Shown: positions 35,188-44,527 of the stretch, one piece after another
Layout of the letters: each line of letters begins with the position of its first letter
Position numbering within the stretch: position 1 is the stretch's first letter
Assembly: GCA_020073665.1 (NCBI GenBank)
Contig: JAIQEU010000001.1
Location: 1-64,000, forward strand
Length of the DNA stretch: 64,000 nt
Direction: 5' to 3'
DNA from: Terriglobia bacterium
GTDB lineage: Bacteria; Acidobacteriota; Terriglobia; Terriglobales; Acidobacteriaceae
The notes under the pieces: model-generated
What the model was told of the DNA's origin: nothing
The model's database searches: none
What the model saw: the letters and a program-made list of their open reading frames with translations, nothing else
Position numbers and translations under genes: made by a program

Positions 35188-37545
35188 TTGGCGACCTCGG
35201 CATGGCGAACGAAATGGTCTCGCCTGACTCGTATGAGTTGGGACGAGTTTCGCACCCGTGTTGGCCAAGAGGCCGGCAAGCGGCTCGACCTCGCACTGTA
35301 TCGCGCCGGCCTGCATCCGTCCGTCGTCAGACTGAACGGTCAAGGTCCGGCCCCCGGAAGGTTCTTCTTTCTGGCGGACGAGTTGCCCTCGCGAGCCAGC
35401 CTGTTGCGCCAGCATCTGCCCGCACAGGTCGAAACCATCCTCAGCGAAGCCGACGAAATCTGCGCTCACCGGTTTCAATTGCTCGGGTACAACAGTCTCG
35501 ACTACGGCCCGGAGATCGACTGGCATCTCGACGCCGCACACGGCAAGCGCGCCCCGCTCAAACCCTGGTTCAAGATTGATTTTCTTGATTTCGCTGAAGT
35601 CGGCGATCACAAAGTCACCTGGGAACTGAACCGCCACCAGCACCTGGTCACCCTGGCGAAAGCCTGGCGCCTGACCCAGGACGAGCGCTATCCCAAAGAG
35701 TTATTGCAGCAGTGGTACGCCTGGCAACGCGCCAATCCCTATCCCCTCGGCATCAACTGGGGCAGCAGCCTGGAAGTGGCCTTCCGCAGTCTGTCCTGGC
35801 TCTGGGTGCGTTCCCTGCTGGCCGGTTGTCCGGCGGTCCCTGCGGCTCTCGAGACTGACTTGTTGCAAGCCTTGGCACGAAACGGGCGATACATCCACCG
35901 CTATCTCTCGACCTACTTCTCTCCCAACACCCATCTGATTGGTGAAGCGGTGGCTCTGTTCTTCATCGGCACGGTTTGTCCGGGGATTCCGGATGCCGCG
36001 AAGTGGCGCGGCCAGGGCTGGCAAATTCTGCTGCAGGCGGCCAAAGACCAGGTCCGTTTGGATGGCGTGTACTTCGAGCAGTCCCTCTACTATCACGTCT
36101 ATGCCTTGGACTTTTTCCTGCACGCGCGGCACCTAGCCGCCCACAATCAAATCGAGATTCCCAGCAACTTTGACCAGGCCTTGAGGAAAATGCTGGACGT
36201 GGTGGAGGCCGTCAGCCAATCCGGCCCGCCCGATGGCTTTGGAGACGATGACGGCGGCCGGGTCTTCAATCCGCGGCGCAACCGTGCGGAGCATTTGAGT
36301 GATCCGCTGGCGCTCGGCGCCACCACTTTCGGGCGCAACGACCTGGCGGGGGCAAGCCTCACCGAAGAGGCGATCTGGCTCTTTGGGGAGCAGACCGTCG
36401 CTTGCCTGGGTGAGCGCAGCGGCGCCCGAAGCAGGCCACAACCATCTGGTTTCGAAGCAGGCGGAATCTATGTGTCGGTGAGCCCGGAGAACGTAACCCA
36501 GCAGATGGTGATCGACGCCGGACCGCAGGGCACCGGCCGCAGCGGCCACGGACATGCCGATGCGCTCAGCGTGCGAGTAAGCGCAGACGGGCGTCGCTGG
36601 CTGGTTGATCCGGGCACCTACTGCTACATATCCGATAACGACGAGCGCAATCGCTTCCGCGGCACTGCTGCGCACAACACTCTGCGGGTTGACGGCCAGG
36701 ACCAGGCTGTTCCCGAGGGCCCATTCGCATGGGGTTCCCTGCCGTTGGTGCGGGCCGAGTGTTGGCTGACGGGCGAGACTTTCTCGCTTCTTACCGGCAG
36801 CCACACCGGCTATCTCCGGCTTCCCGACCCAGTGCTTCACCGGCGTTGTGTCTTTCATCTTTTCGGAAGTTTCTGGCTGGTGCTGGATAGCGCCACGGGA
36901 AGGGCGTCGCATGAGCTTGATATCTTCTGGCATTTTGCTCCCGACCTGAAGGTTCTGGAAGCGAAAGGTGGCTTCATAGCGGCACCCAACCCGGATGCCG
37001 CCAGCAGCACAGGCTTCGGGCTGCTTCCAGTCGCAAAATCCGACTGGAAGTGTGAAGTCGTTTCGGACTATGTCTCACCGGCATACGGCTGCAAGGTACC
37101 GGCAGCGGTGGTACGCATGAGTTCACGGGTTCAGTTGCCAGCACAAATGGCAACCGTGCTGTTCCCGTCGGTCCGCCACAGTGACCTCGGGGAACTCGGC
37201 GAAGTCGACGCCAACTCTGCTCGCGGCTATCGCCTCAGGCATGGCGATATAACCGATTATATGATCTTCGGTGAACGTGAAGGGGCCTCGTGGAGCTTGG
37301 GGCCTTGGGCCAGTGATGCCGATTTTCTTTACTGTGGCGTCGAAAACCAGCACGTCACCCATCTGGTTTTCTGCGGCGGCAGCTTCGTGAAAATCCAGGG
37401 GCAAGGGGTCCTCACCCATCACCGAAAAATCGAACGCTTCGAATGGCTCATTCAGGGGGGCGTGCGCCGGATTTTTTCGTCGGACGATACCGCGGGCCAC
37501 TCCCTTTCGGAAGGCCCGCTCGCATCCGGCGATCCTGTATTCTAA
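35188..37545 (+). CDS. Heparinase II/III-family lyase
   Basis: A 785-aa protein with an N-terminal alpha/alpha toroid (to about residue 370) and a C-terminal beta-sheet domain. Family residues are visible: NTHLIGE (about residue 247), EQSLYYHVYALDF, GHGHADALS (about 452), and DPGTYCY with RNRFRGTAAHNTLRVDG. The family eliminates uronate-containing glycans such as heparin, heparan and alginate. There is no signal peptide, as is usual for versions encoded in EPS loci, which may act in assembly or turnover rather than feeding. TTG 35188 is chosen because the family's short Trp-Arg-rich prefix precedes MSWDEF; ATG 35233 is the alternative. It is co-directional with the amidotransferase gene 24 bases downstream. 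Confidence 0.86.
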   Translation: MATSAWRTKWSRLTRMSWDEFRTRVGQEAGKRLDLALYRAGLHPSVVRLNGQGPAPGRFFFLADELPSRASLLRQHLPAQVETILSEADEICAHRFQLLGYNSLDYGPEIDWHLDAAHGKRAPLKPWFKIDFLDFAEVGDHKVTWELNRHQHLVTLAKAWRLTQDERYPKELLQQWYAWQRANPYPLGINWGSSLEVAFRSLSWLWVRSLLAGCPAVPAALETDLLQALARNGRYIHRYLSTYFSPNTHLIGEAVALFFIGTVCPGIPDAAKWRGQGWQILLQAAKDQVRLDGVYFEQSLYYHVYALDFFLHARHLAAHNQIEIPSNFDQALRKMLDVVEAVSQSGPPDGFGDDDGGRVFNPRRNRAEHLSDPLALGATTFGRNDLAGASLTEEAIWLFGEQTVACLGERSGARSRPQPSGFEAGGIYVSVSPENVTQQMVIDAGPQGTGRSGHGHADALSVRVSADGRRWLVDPGTYCYISDNDERNRFRGTAAHNTLRVDGQDQAVPEGPFAWGSLPLVRAECWLTGETFSLLTGSHTGYLRLPDPVLHRRCVFHLFGSFWLVLDSATGRASHELDIFWHFAPDLKVLEAKGGFIAAPNPDAASSTGFGLLPVAKSDWKCEVVSDYVSPAYGCKVPAAVVRMSSRVQLPAQMATVLFPSVRHSDLGELGEVDANSARGYRLRHGDITDYMIFGEREGASWSLGPWASDADFLYCGVENQHVTHLVFCGGSFVKIQGQGVLTHHRKIERFEWLIQGGVRRIFSSDDTAGHSLSEGPLASGDPVF

Positions 37546-37569
37546 GTATGTGGGGTGGTCAACGAGCCG

Positions 37570-39528
37570 ATGTGTGGAATCGCGGGGATAGTTCAATTTA
37601 AGGGCGACGCGCCGGTGGATGCCGCGGTCTTGCGGCGGATGTGCGACGTCATGGCGCACCGCGGGCCCGATGATGATGGGTTCTACCTGCAGGGCCGTGT
37701 TGGCCTGGGCATGCGCCGGCTCAGCATTATCGATCTCACCACCGGACACCAGCCGATCAGCAATGAGGACGGGACTCTGTGGATCGTCTTCAACGGCGAA
37801 ATCTACAATCACGCCCAGTTGCGCGAGCAGCTGCAGGCCCGCGGCCACCAGTACCGCACCCACAGCGATACCGAGACCATCGTCCACCTCTACGAAGAAT
37901 ACGGCCGGGATTGCGTTCAGCACTTGCGCGGCATGTTTGCATTCGCCATCTGGGACACGCGCACGCGGCGTCTGTTCGTGGCTCGTGACCGTCTCGGCAT
38001 CAAGCCTCTCTACTACCGCCTCACCTCCGATAATTTTGTGTTTGGTTCGGAAATCAAGGTTGTCCTCGCCTACCCTGACGTTCGCCGTGAGTTCCACCGG
38101 GCGGGCCTGCCGGAGTATCTCGCCTTTGGTTATCTTTCCGGTGAGGAGACCTTCTATCGTGGCATCCGTAAGCTGATGCCCGGCCACACCCTGGAGTTGG
38201 AAGAGGGCAAAGAGCCGAAGATCGCTCCCTACTGGGACCTCACCCTTAACCAGAGCGACTCGTCACACTCCGAGAGCTATTACATCCAGACCTATCGCGA
38301 GATGCTGGAGCAGGCGGTCAACAGCCACCTGATGAGCGATGTGCCGCTGGGGGTGTTTTTAAGCGGCGGTGTCGACTCGAGCGCCGTGGCCGCGCTGATG
38401 ACGAAAATCCGGCAGGCGCCGGTTGAGACCTTCTCTGTCGGTTACGCCGAGCACGCCTACAGCGAACTGCCTTACGCACGCATCGTGGCCAAGCACCTGA
38501 ACTCGGTTCATCACGAGGTGCTGCTGACGCGGGAAGGATTTTTCGATTCACTCCCCAAGTTGATCTGGCACGAGGATGAACCCATCACCTGGCCATCGAG
38601 CGTATCGCTCTACATCGTCGCCCAGTTGGCGCGCCAGCGGGTGAAGGTGGTTTTGACCGGCGAGGGCAGCGACGAGACTCTGGGGGGCTACTCGCGCTAT
38701 GCCTTTACTCTGAAGAACGCGGCAATGGACCGCTACTACCGAGGGCTGGTTCCTGACGCGCTGCGGCGCGGTATCCGCCAGTTTATTGCCGAGTCATCCT
38801 TGCTACACGCCACCACGCGCCGTAAGCTGTCGCACACCTTCTTGGGCTTGGACGGCAACTCGTGGGCCTCGTTCTACTTCGACAATTTCTTCTCTGCGTT
38901 CAATGAGCACGACCAGTCAGCCCTGCTGAACCCCGATCTCGCCGCTGAACTCACTCCCGGCTCCGCTTACCGCGACGTCATGGACTACTGGGAGCGTTCG
39001 TCCGGCGACCTTCTGGGCCGGTTGCTCTACACCGATATCAAGACCTACCTGGTCGAGTTGCTCATGAAGCAGGACAACATGAGCATGGCGGCCTCCATCG
39101 AGAGCCGGGTGCCGTTTCTGGATCATGTGCTGGTGGAATTTGCCACCAACATTCCGCGGAGATTTCAGCTGAAAGGACTGTCGGGCAAGCACGTCCTCAA
39201 GAAAGCCGTGGAAGACCTGCTGCCCCACTCCATTCTCTACCGGCCGAAGTTAGGGTTCCCCACGCCTTGGAGCGGTTGGCTGGCGGGTCCACAGCTCGAC
39301 ACGATCCAAGCGATGCTGCTCGAGCCTCGCAGCCTGGAACGCGGACTGTTCCAACGGGCAGCCGTGGAGCGCCTGTTTCAGGAGCATCGCGCAAATTACC
39401 GCGACCACTACGACCGCATCTGGCGGCTGCTTAACCTGGAGTTGTGGCACCGGGTTTGCTTGGAAGGCAAATCTCACGACTCCGGTGCCGGCGATGTGAA
39501 TGAAGCCAGGCTAGCTTCTCGGGTTTAA
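37570..39528 (+). CDS. AsnB-like amidotransferase 1
   Basis: A 652-aa glutamine-dependent amidotransferase. The N-terminal nucleophile is Cys2 (MCGIAGIV), with MAHRGPDDDG and FNGEIYNH of the glutaminase domain, followed by the ATP pyrophosphatase motif SGGVDSSAVAALM. ATG 37570 is required to place Cys at position 2; an upstream GTG would bury it. Exosortase-A loci usually carry two such proteins, thought to amidate carboxyl groups of the EPS or of a precursor. With an AlgD-like enzyme nearby, uronate amidation is an attractive idea, but free asparagine synthesis is not excluded. Confidence 0.88.
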   Translation: MCGIAGIVQFKGDAPVDAAVLRRMCDVMAHRGPDDDGFYLQGRVGLGMRRLSIIDLTTGHQPISNEDGTLWIVFNGEIYNHAQLREQLQARGHQYRTHSDTETIVHLYEEYGRDCVQHLRGMFAFAIWDTRTRRLFVARDRLGIKPLYYRLTSDNFVFGSEIKVVLAYPDVRREFHRAGLPEYLAFGYLSGEETFYRGIRKLMPGHTLELEEGKEPKIAPYWDLTLNQSDSSHSESYYIQTYREMLEQAVNSHLMSDVPLGVFLSGGVDSSAVAALMTKIRQAPVETFSVGYAEHAYSELPYARIVAKHLNSVHHEVLLTREGFFDSLPKLIWHEDEPITWPSSVSLYIVAQLARQRVKVVLTGEGSDETLGGYSRYAFTLKNAAMDRYYRGLVPDALRRGIRQFIAESSLLHATTRRKLSHTFLGLDGNSWASFYFDNFFSAFNEHDQSALLNPDLAAELTPGSAYRDVMDYWERSSGDLLGRLLYTDIKTYLVELLMKQDNMSMAASIESRVPFLDHVLVEFATNIPRRFQLKGLSGKHVLKKAVEDLLPHSILYRPKLGFPTPWSGWLAGPQLDTIQAMLLEPRSLERGLFQRAAVERLFQEHRANYRDHYDRIWRLLNLELWHRVCLEGKSHDSGAGDVNEARLASRV

Positions 39529-39558
39529 GCGGAATTTAGACCGTGGTCCGTTCCGACA

Positions 39559-40227
39559 CTAAGTGAAAACCACCCACACCAGCTTAATGAACTCCATGAA
39601 GGTGGTCTTCGCGTAGATTCGCTCTCTCCACCATCCTTGGGGCTGGAATTCGGGGTCCGAAACCGCGTGGACCCAAAGGTGCGCCGACGGGTCCCGTTTC
39701 TCCATCACCTTACTCCAGATGATTCCCGCACGCCGGGTGTGATAGCTCGAAGTGACCACTGCCACCGTCGGCCATCCGTGGGCGAGGATGCACTTGCTAA
39801 GCGCTTTCGCCTCGTCTTCGGTGGAGTTCACGTCCGGCCCGGTTTCGCAGAAATCCACGCGGCCGGCCACGTCGTTGCCGTAGGTCTGCTCCAAGTAGTG
39901 ACGCGCCAGCGATTGCACAGCTTCATCCCAATACGACTCTTGCGGAATGCTGAGCAGGACGCGGCTGACCTTGCCCTCTTGCAGCAATTGCATAGCTCCC
40001 GCCAAGCGTGCCTTCTGGCCGATAACCGACCCTTGTAGCACGACGGCAACCTCTACGTGGGCCGGCAGGGCATCGTCTGCGATCAGAAGATACGCGCCCC
40101 AGCGGAAAGCGCAAATACCGGCAAGGGCAACGATGGCAGCTAGAACAGCAAGATGCCGTGCGGGCAAGCGGCGCGCTGACTCTATCAAGTGGGCCGGGGG
40201 GGCGGTGACTACCGAAGCGTCGCTCAT
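39559..40227 (-). CDS. YdcF/SanA-like DUF218 membrane protein
   Basis: A 222-aa protein with a single transmembrane helix (about residues 26-46) and a DUF218 domain: AVVLQGSVIGQKARLAGAMQL, then GPDVNSTEDEAKAL and VAVVTSSYHTRRAGIIW. DUF218 proteins occur in envelope and polysaccharide loci; their chemistry is poorly defined. ATG 40227 overlaps the stop of the preceding GT4-GT4 gene by ATGA, so it is the last gene of the long EPS operon. The longer frame from 40293 would lie inside the glycosyltransferase gene. It probably acts at the periplasmic face. Confidence 0.78.
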   Translation of the reverse strand: MSDASVVTAPPAHLIESARRLPARHLAVLAAIVALAGICAFRWGAYLLIADDALPAHVEVAVVLQGSVIGQKARLAGAMQLLQEGKVSRVLLSIPQESYWDEAVQSLARHYLEQTYGNDVAGRVDFCETGPDVNSTEDEAKALSKCILAHGWPTVAVVTSSYHTRRAGIIWSKVMEKRDPSAHLWVHAVSDPEFQPQGWWRERIYAKTTFMEFIKLVWVVFT

Positions 40228-42536
40228 GCCACCACCGTCATTTCTGAAGCTGTCTCGCTTCGTACGGCAAGCGAACGATATACCTCGAGCCATTGCTCAC
40301 GGACTACGCCCCAGCAGTACCGCTTGGATTCCTGGTAAGCATTCGACGTCAGCCGCGAAGCCAGGTCCGCGTCCCGAAGCACTCGAAGCACATTTTCCGC
40401 CAGAGCATGCGCGTTCCCCGGCTCGGAAAGCAGCCCGGTCCGGCCGTCGTCAACCAGGTAGCTCATGCTTTCCGGGGCGGTCGTCACCACCGGTGTTCCG
40501 GAGGCAAACGCCTCCAGTACCGACACCGGCATGTTGTCGAGATTGGAAGCATTAATAAAGATGTCGGCCGCGTCGTAGAACTGGCCGATGTTCTGCCGCG
40601 TCGCGACTCCGGCGAAATTGACGCCTTCCAGCCCAAGGTCCTGCACCAGCTTTCGGATCTCCGCCTCCGAAGGCCCTCCGCCCACAAGGTCAAGCTTCGC
40701 TCGGGGAAAAAGTTTTTGCACTTCCGCAAATGCCCGCACGACGACGTCAACACTGTAATAAGGATGGAACCCACGCGTGCAAACCAGATGCGGACGCAGC
40801 TGCGGACGTGGACGGAATGAAAACTGCGACAAGTCGATGATGTTGGGAACCACTTGCGATTCGAGGCCGAACTCACGGAACACCTCCACCAGGTAACCCG
40901 AAGGGGCCACCAGCCGGTCCACGCGCTCGAGCACGGCACGCGCAAAACGTGAGCGCTGCAGATGGTCCCGAGCCTCGCCGCTGCGGTAGTTGATGATCGT
41001 CTTCTTTCCCCGCAGACGAGCCACGAACCACGCAGGCACGGGCGCCAGGAGGAATGACGAGTACGACGCAGAAAAAATGTGCGCAATGTCCGCGTGTTCC
41101 AAGCCTCGCCACAGTGCCGTCAGGTAAAGAGGCATGCGGACCAATGTACGCAACGCCGGAATGCGCTCGATCCAGGCCAGCAGTCGTGGCAGCGCAGGAT
41201 CCACCGGAATGAAACAGGCCTCAACGTCGGGATCGTTGTTCCACTGGCGCATGAGGAGATCGGCCTGCACCGCTTGTCCGCCGACATAGCGCAGGGTGGG
41301 CGCTACAATAGCGACCCGCAGTTTGCGGCCAGCAGGTGCAGCCGTGACCGAGGTTTGCGGACGCCAGCCCTTCTTCTCCAGCAGTTCGGTGTAAAGTTCC
41401 TCGTAGCGCAAGCGCATCCGCTCCAGACTGAAGTTTGCCTGCACGAATTGCCGGCTCATAGCGCCAACAGAGGCCCGCGTGTCGGAGTCTCTCAGCAATC
41501 GTTCCATAGCCGCGGCCAGCGCCGGCTCATCGCCGAGTGGAACTAGCAATCCACCGCCGTCACCCAGCAACTCGGGATTGCCTCCTACATTCGTCGCGAT
41601 GACGGGTACACCCGCTGCCATGGATTCCAAGACCGCGTTCGACAAGCTCTCCGAGTCGGACGGAACCACGGTCACGTCCAACGAAGCCAGCACCGCGGGA
41701 ATGTCTCTGCGGTCGCCCAGAAAACACACCTGGTCGCGTATGCCAAGCTCCTCGGCCTCGCGCTCCAGTTCCGGACGCAGCGGGCCATCGCCCACCAGCA
41801 CGAACTCCACATCAGGGAATTTGCCGCGCAGTCGAGCAGCGGCGCGCAGAAAATTGCTGTGGTTCTTGTACGGGTTATTCATGCGGGCAATCATGCCTAC
41901 GCGCAGCAGGCCAGGTCGAGCGGGCAACGACGGCTCGGTGCGAGCGAAGGCCTCAGGCGGCAAGCCATTGCCAATCACCACAATTCGCTTTTCAGACAGG
42001 CCCTTATCGGTCAGCCCCTGCGCCGCCGCGCGGGAGTTGCAGACCACCACGTCGCACCAGCGAAACATGACTGCTTGAATACGCGCCTGCCCGGGCGTCA
42101 TCAAGTCGCCAATCTGGCGCTGGCTTCCGATGATGACGGGAACGCACGCCAGGTGCGCTGCCGGAATCAGGCTGATGTTCGAATAGAAGTCGAATGCGTG
42201 CGCCACCACGATGTTGTGACGACGGAGATGACGCGCCAATCGAAAGCGCGTGCGCCAGGAATTGAGCCCGTGCGAACTGCCGCCCAGACGAAAGTGCGGC
42301 ACCTCGCCCAAGCCTTCCAGGAAGGGACCTTGCGGCTTGACGCACCCCAGGTGCCGGTGGAAGCGGCGCGGATCCAGAGACTGAGCCAGAGCGGCGAACT
42401 GGCGCTCGCTGCCACCCGTCTCCAGCGTGTTGATCATCAGGAACAGATCTGGAATCGTTTCCGGCCGCGGGTTCGCCTGCGGTGCACCTTCGGCGGTGGC
42501 TAGGCCTGGGGCTTCAGGACCCGCGTGGGAGGTCAT
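40224..42536 (-). CDS. Fused double GT4 glycosyltransferase
   Basis: A 770-aa protein containing two GT-B family 4 modules. The first (residues about 25-390) has NTLETGGSERQ at the N-lobe and SDSESLSNAVLESMAAGVPVIAT, the EX7E donor-binding motif, in its C-lobe. The second (about 405-765) starts with LRVAIVAPTLRYVGGQAVQA and ends with NMPVSVLEAFASGTPVVTT. Each half is the usual length of one enzyme, so two sugars could be added consecutively, or one half may be inactive. ATG 42536 overlaps the AsnB stop (ATGA). It belongs to the long EPS operon and acts on the cytoplasmic face. Confidence 0.87.
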   Translation of the reverse strand: MTSHAGPEAPGLATAEGAPQANPRPETIPDLFLMINTLETGGSERQFAALAQSLDPRRFHRHLGCVKPQGPFLEGLGEVPHFRLGGSSHGLNSWRTRFRLARHLRRHNIVVAHAFDFYSNISLIPAAHLACVPVIIGSQRQIGDLMTPGQARIQAVMFRWCDVVVCNSRAAAQGLTDKGLSEKRIVVIGNGLPPEAFARTEPSLPARPGLLRVGMIARMNNPYKNHSNFLRAAARLRGKFPDVEFVLVGDGPLRPELEREAEELGIRDQVCFLGDRRDIPAVLASLDVTVVPSDSESLSNAVLESMAAGVPVIATNVGGNPELLGDGGGLLVPLGDEPALAAAMERLLRDSDTRASVGAMSRQFVQANFSLERMRLRYEELYTELLEKKGWRPQTSVTAAPAGRKLRVAIVAPTLRYVGGQAVQADLLMRQWNNDPDVEACFIPVDPALPRLLAWIERIPALRTLVRMPLYLTALWRGLEHADIAHIFSASYSSFLLAPVPAWFVARLRGKKTIINYRSGEARDHLQRSRFARAVLERVDRLVAPSGYLVEVFREFGLESQVVPNIIDLSQFSFRPRPQLRPHLVCTRGFHPYYSVDVVVRAFAEVQKLFPRAKLDLVGGGPSEAEIRKLVQDLGLEGVNFAGVATRQNIGQFYDAADIFINASNLDNMPVSVLEAFASGTPVVTTAPESMSYLVDDGRTGLLSEPGNAHALAENVLRVLRDADLASRLTSNAYQESKRYCWGVVREQWLEVYRSLAVRSETASEMTVVA

Positions 42537-44470
42537 CCCATACCCCCGTGCATGGCGGCGGCCCCGGCGGGTTCTCCCAGGGTTGGCGTGCGAAATGTTT
42601 CCAGATAATTTCGGTGCCACAATTCGAACATCAACAGCCGCCAGATGCGGCCCGACTGGTCGCGGCGTCCGGTGAAGTGCTCATGCAGTATCTGGCGCAC
42701 CCCTTCCGGCCGGAAATATCCCCGCTGCAGTGTCCGCGGCTCGAGCAGCACCGTCATGATCAGGTCCTTCAGTTCGTGCCGGATCCAATGGACCAGGGGC
42801 ATGGCAAAGCCTTGCTTGCGCCGGTACAGCACATCGCGGGGCACACCTACGCGCTCGGCCAGCCTGCGCAGGACGTATTTCTGCGTCTTGCCGCGCAGCT
42901 TCCATTCCGGAGGCAGGCTGGTCACCAGCTCGACAAACTCATGATCCAGAATTGGCGCCCGGCATTCGAGCGAAGTCGCCATGCTCATGCGGTCGACCTT
43001 GGTCAGGATATCGCCGACCATGTAGGTCTTGGTGTCGACGTAGAGCATCTGGCTGACCGGGTCATCGCTCTTTGCCTGGTCAAAATAGGCGAGCATCTGG
43101 TTGGTCGGATCGGGCCCGCCGTTCAGAGATGCCCGGAAATCGTCGGTGAGCAGCGGCATATCTCGCTCGAACGCGGGGAGAAAGGAAATCCCGTCGACGT
43201 AGCGCTCCCGCCAAGGCAACGAAACGTTGTAGCTGAACTTGCGGCCGCGCATGTTAAGCGGCAAGCGCGGGTAAACCGCCTCTCGATAGAGGCGCCGCGC
43301 CCACTCCGGCGTGCGTGCGAAAATCTGGCGTTGCGAGTGAATTCGGTAGCGGTCATAGCCCGCGAACAGTTCGTCGCCGCCGTCGCCGGAGAGGGCGACA
43401 GTCACGTGTTTGCGCGCCAGGCAGGACACGTAGTAGGTGGGCAGCATAGAGGAATCACCAAACGGTTCCTCCAGCGAGCGCGTCAGCGTCTCGACGGTCT
43501 CCACCACGTCCGGCTCCAGGATCAATTCGTGGTGTTCGGTGGCAAAATGCTCTGCCACTCTCCGCGCGAAGGGAGCTTCGTTGAAATCGGCCTGCTTGAA
43601 TCCAATGGCAAAAGTTTTGACCGGCTTGGAACTCGCCCGCGCCATCAACGCGACGACGGTGGATGAGTCCGTGCCGCCGCTGAGCATGGCGCCTAGCGGC
43701 ACATCGGAAATCAGCCGGATGCGCACCGCTTCGGCCAGCTTGAATTCCAGCTCTTCCAGGCATTCTTCTTCGCTGCGCGGGTGGTGCGTGCCGTACTCCG
43801 GCAAGTCCCAATACTGTCGGACGCGCACCTCCCCTCGTTCATATTCCAGCAGGTGGCCCGGAGGCAGTTTCTGAATGGCCAGGAACGCCGTTTCCGGGTC
43901 GGGGATGTATCCGAAGTGAAGATATTGCAGAAGTCCCTGCGAGTTGACGTCGGCCAACTCAGGCGCCACCGCAAGGATGGACTTGATCTCTGACCCAAAT
44001 AACAGGCGGCCATTCACTGCCGCGTAATGGACCGGCTTCTTGCCCAGCCGGTCACGCGCCAGCAGCAAGCGCCGGCGCTTCTCATCGTAGAGAGCGATCC
44101 CAAACATGCCACGCAGCTTCGTAATGCAGTCCGAGCCCATGTCTTCGTAGAGATGGACGATGACTTCGGTATCGGAGTGGGTGTAGAAGCGGTGCCCGCG
44201 GGCTTCGAGTTCCTGGCGCAGTTCGGGGAAATTGTAGATCTCGCCGTTGAAGACGACCCAGACGGTGCGATCTTCGTTAAAGACGGGCTGGTGGCCCCCG
44301 GCCAGGTCAATGATGCTGAGGCGGCGCATGCCCAGGCCGGTGCCGTCCTTGACGAAAATGCCTTCGTCGTCGGGTCCACGGTGCACGATGGCCTGGCACA
44401 TCCGGTGGATGGTCGCCGACTCCACCCGGCTGCCGGCCTCAGTGCTAACGATTCCCGCGATTCCGCACAT
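42533..44470 (-). CDS. AsnB-like amidotransferase 2
   Basis: A 645-aa glutamine-hydrolysing amidotransferase related to that at 37570. Cys2 (MCGIAGIV), IVHRGPDDEG and FNGEIYNFPEL form the glutaminase domain. LSGGTDSSTVVALM, with Thr for Val, is the ATP pyrophosphatase motif, and SGDGGDELFAGYDRY is the AsnB loop. Its place inside the EPS operon between the methyltransferase and the GT4-GT4 gene matches the amidotransferases of exosortase-A systems. The two paralogues likely amidate different acceptors. Confidence 0.88.
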   Translation of the reverse strand: MCGIAGIVSTEAGSRVESATIHRMCQAIVHRGPDDEGIFVKDGTGLGMRRLSIIDLAGGHQPVFNEDRTVWVVFNGEIYNFPELRQELEARGHRFYTHSDTEVIVHLYEDMGSDCITKLRGMFGIALYDEKRRRLLLARDRLGKKPVHYAAVNGRLLFGSEIKSILAVAPELADVNSQGLLQYLHFGYIPDPETAFLAIQKLPPGHLLEYERGEVRVRQYWDLPEYGTHHPRSEEECLEELEFKLAEAVRIRLISDVPLGAMLSGGTDSSTVVALMARASSKPVKTFAIGFKQADFNEAPFARRVAEHFATEHHELILEPDVVETVETLTRSLEEPFGDSSMLPTYYVSCLARKHVTVALSGDGGDELFAGYDRYRIHSQRQIFARTPEWARRLYREAVYPRLPLNMRGRKFSYNVSLPWRERYVDGISFLPAFERDMPLLTDDFRASLNGGPDPTNQMLAYFDQAKSDDPVSQMLYVDTKTYMVGDILTKVDRMSMATSLECRAPILDHEFVELVTSLPPEWKLRGKTQKYVLRRLAERVGVPRDVLYRRKQGFAMPLVHWIRHELKDLIMTVLLEPRTLQRGYFRPEGVRQILHEHFTGRRDQSGRIWRLLMFELWHRNYLETFRTPTLGEPAGAAAMHGGMG

Positions 44471-44527
44471 GCACTATCCTTTCGGGTTTACTGCTAAGCC
44501 TGGGAAACATCCTCACCATGGCAGGTG

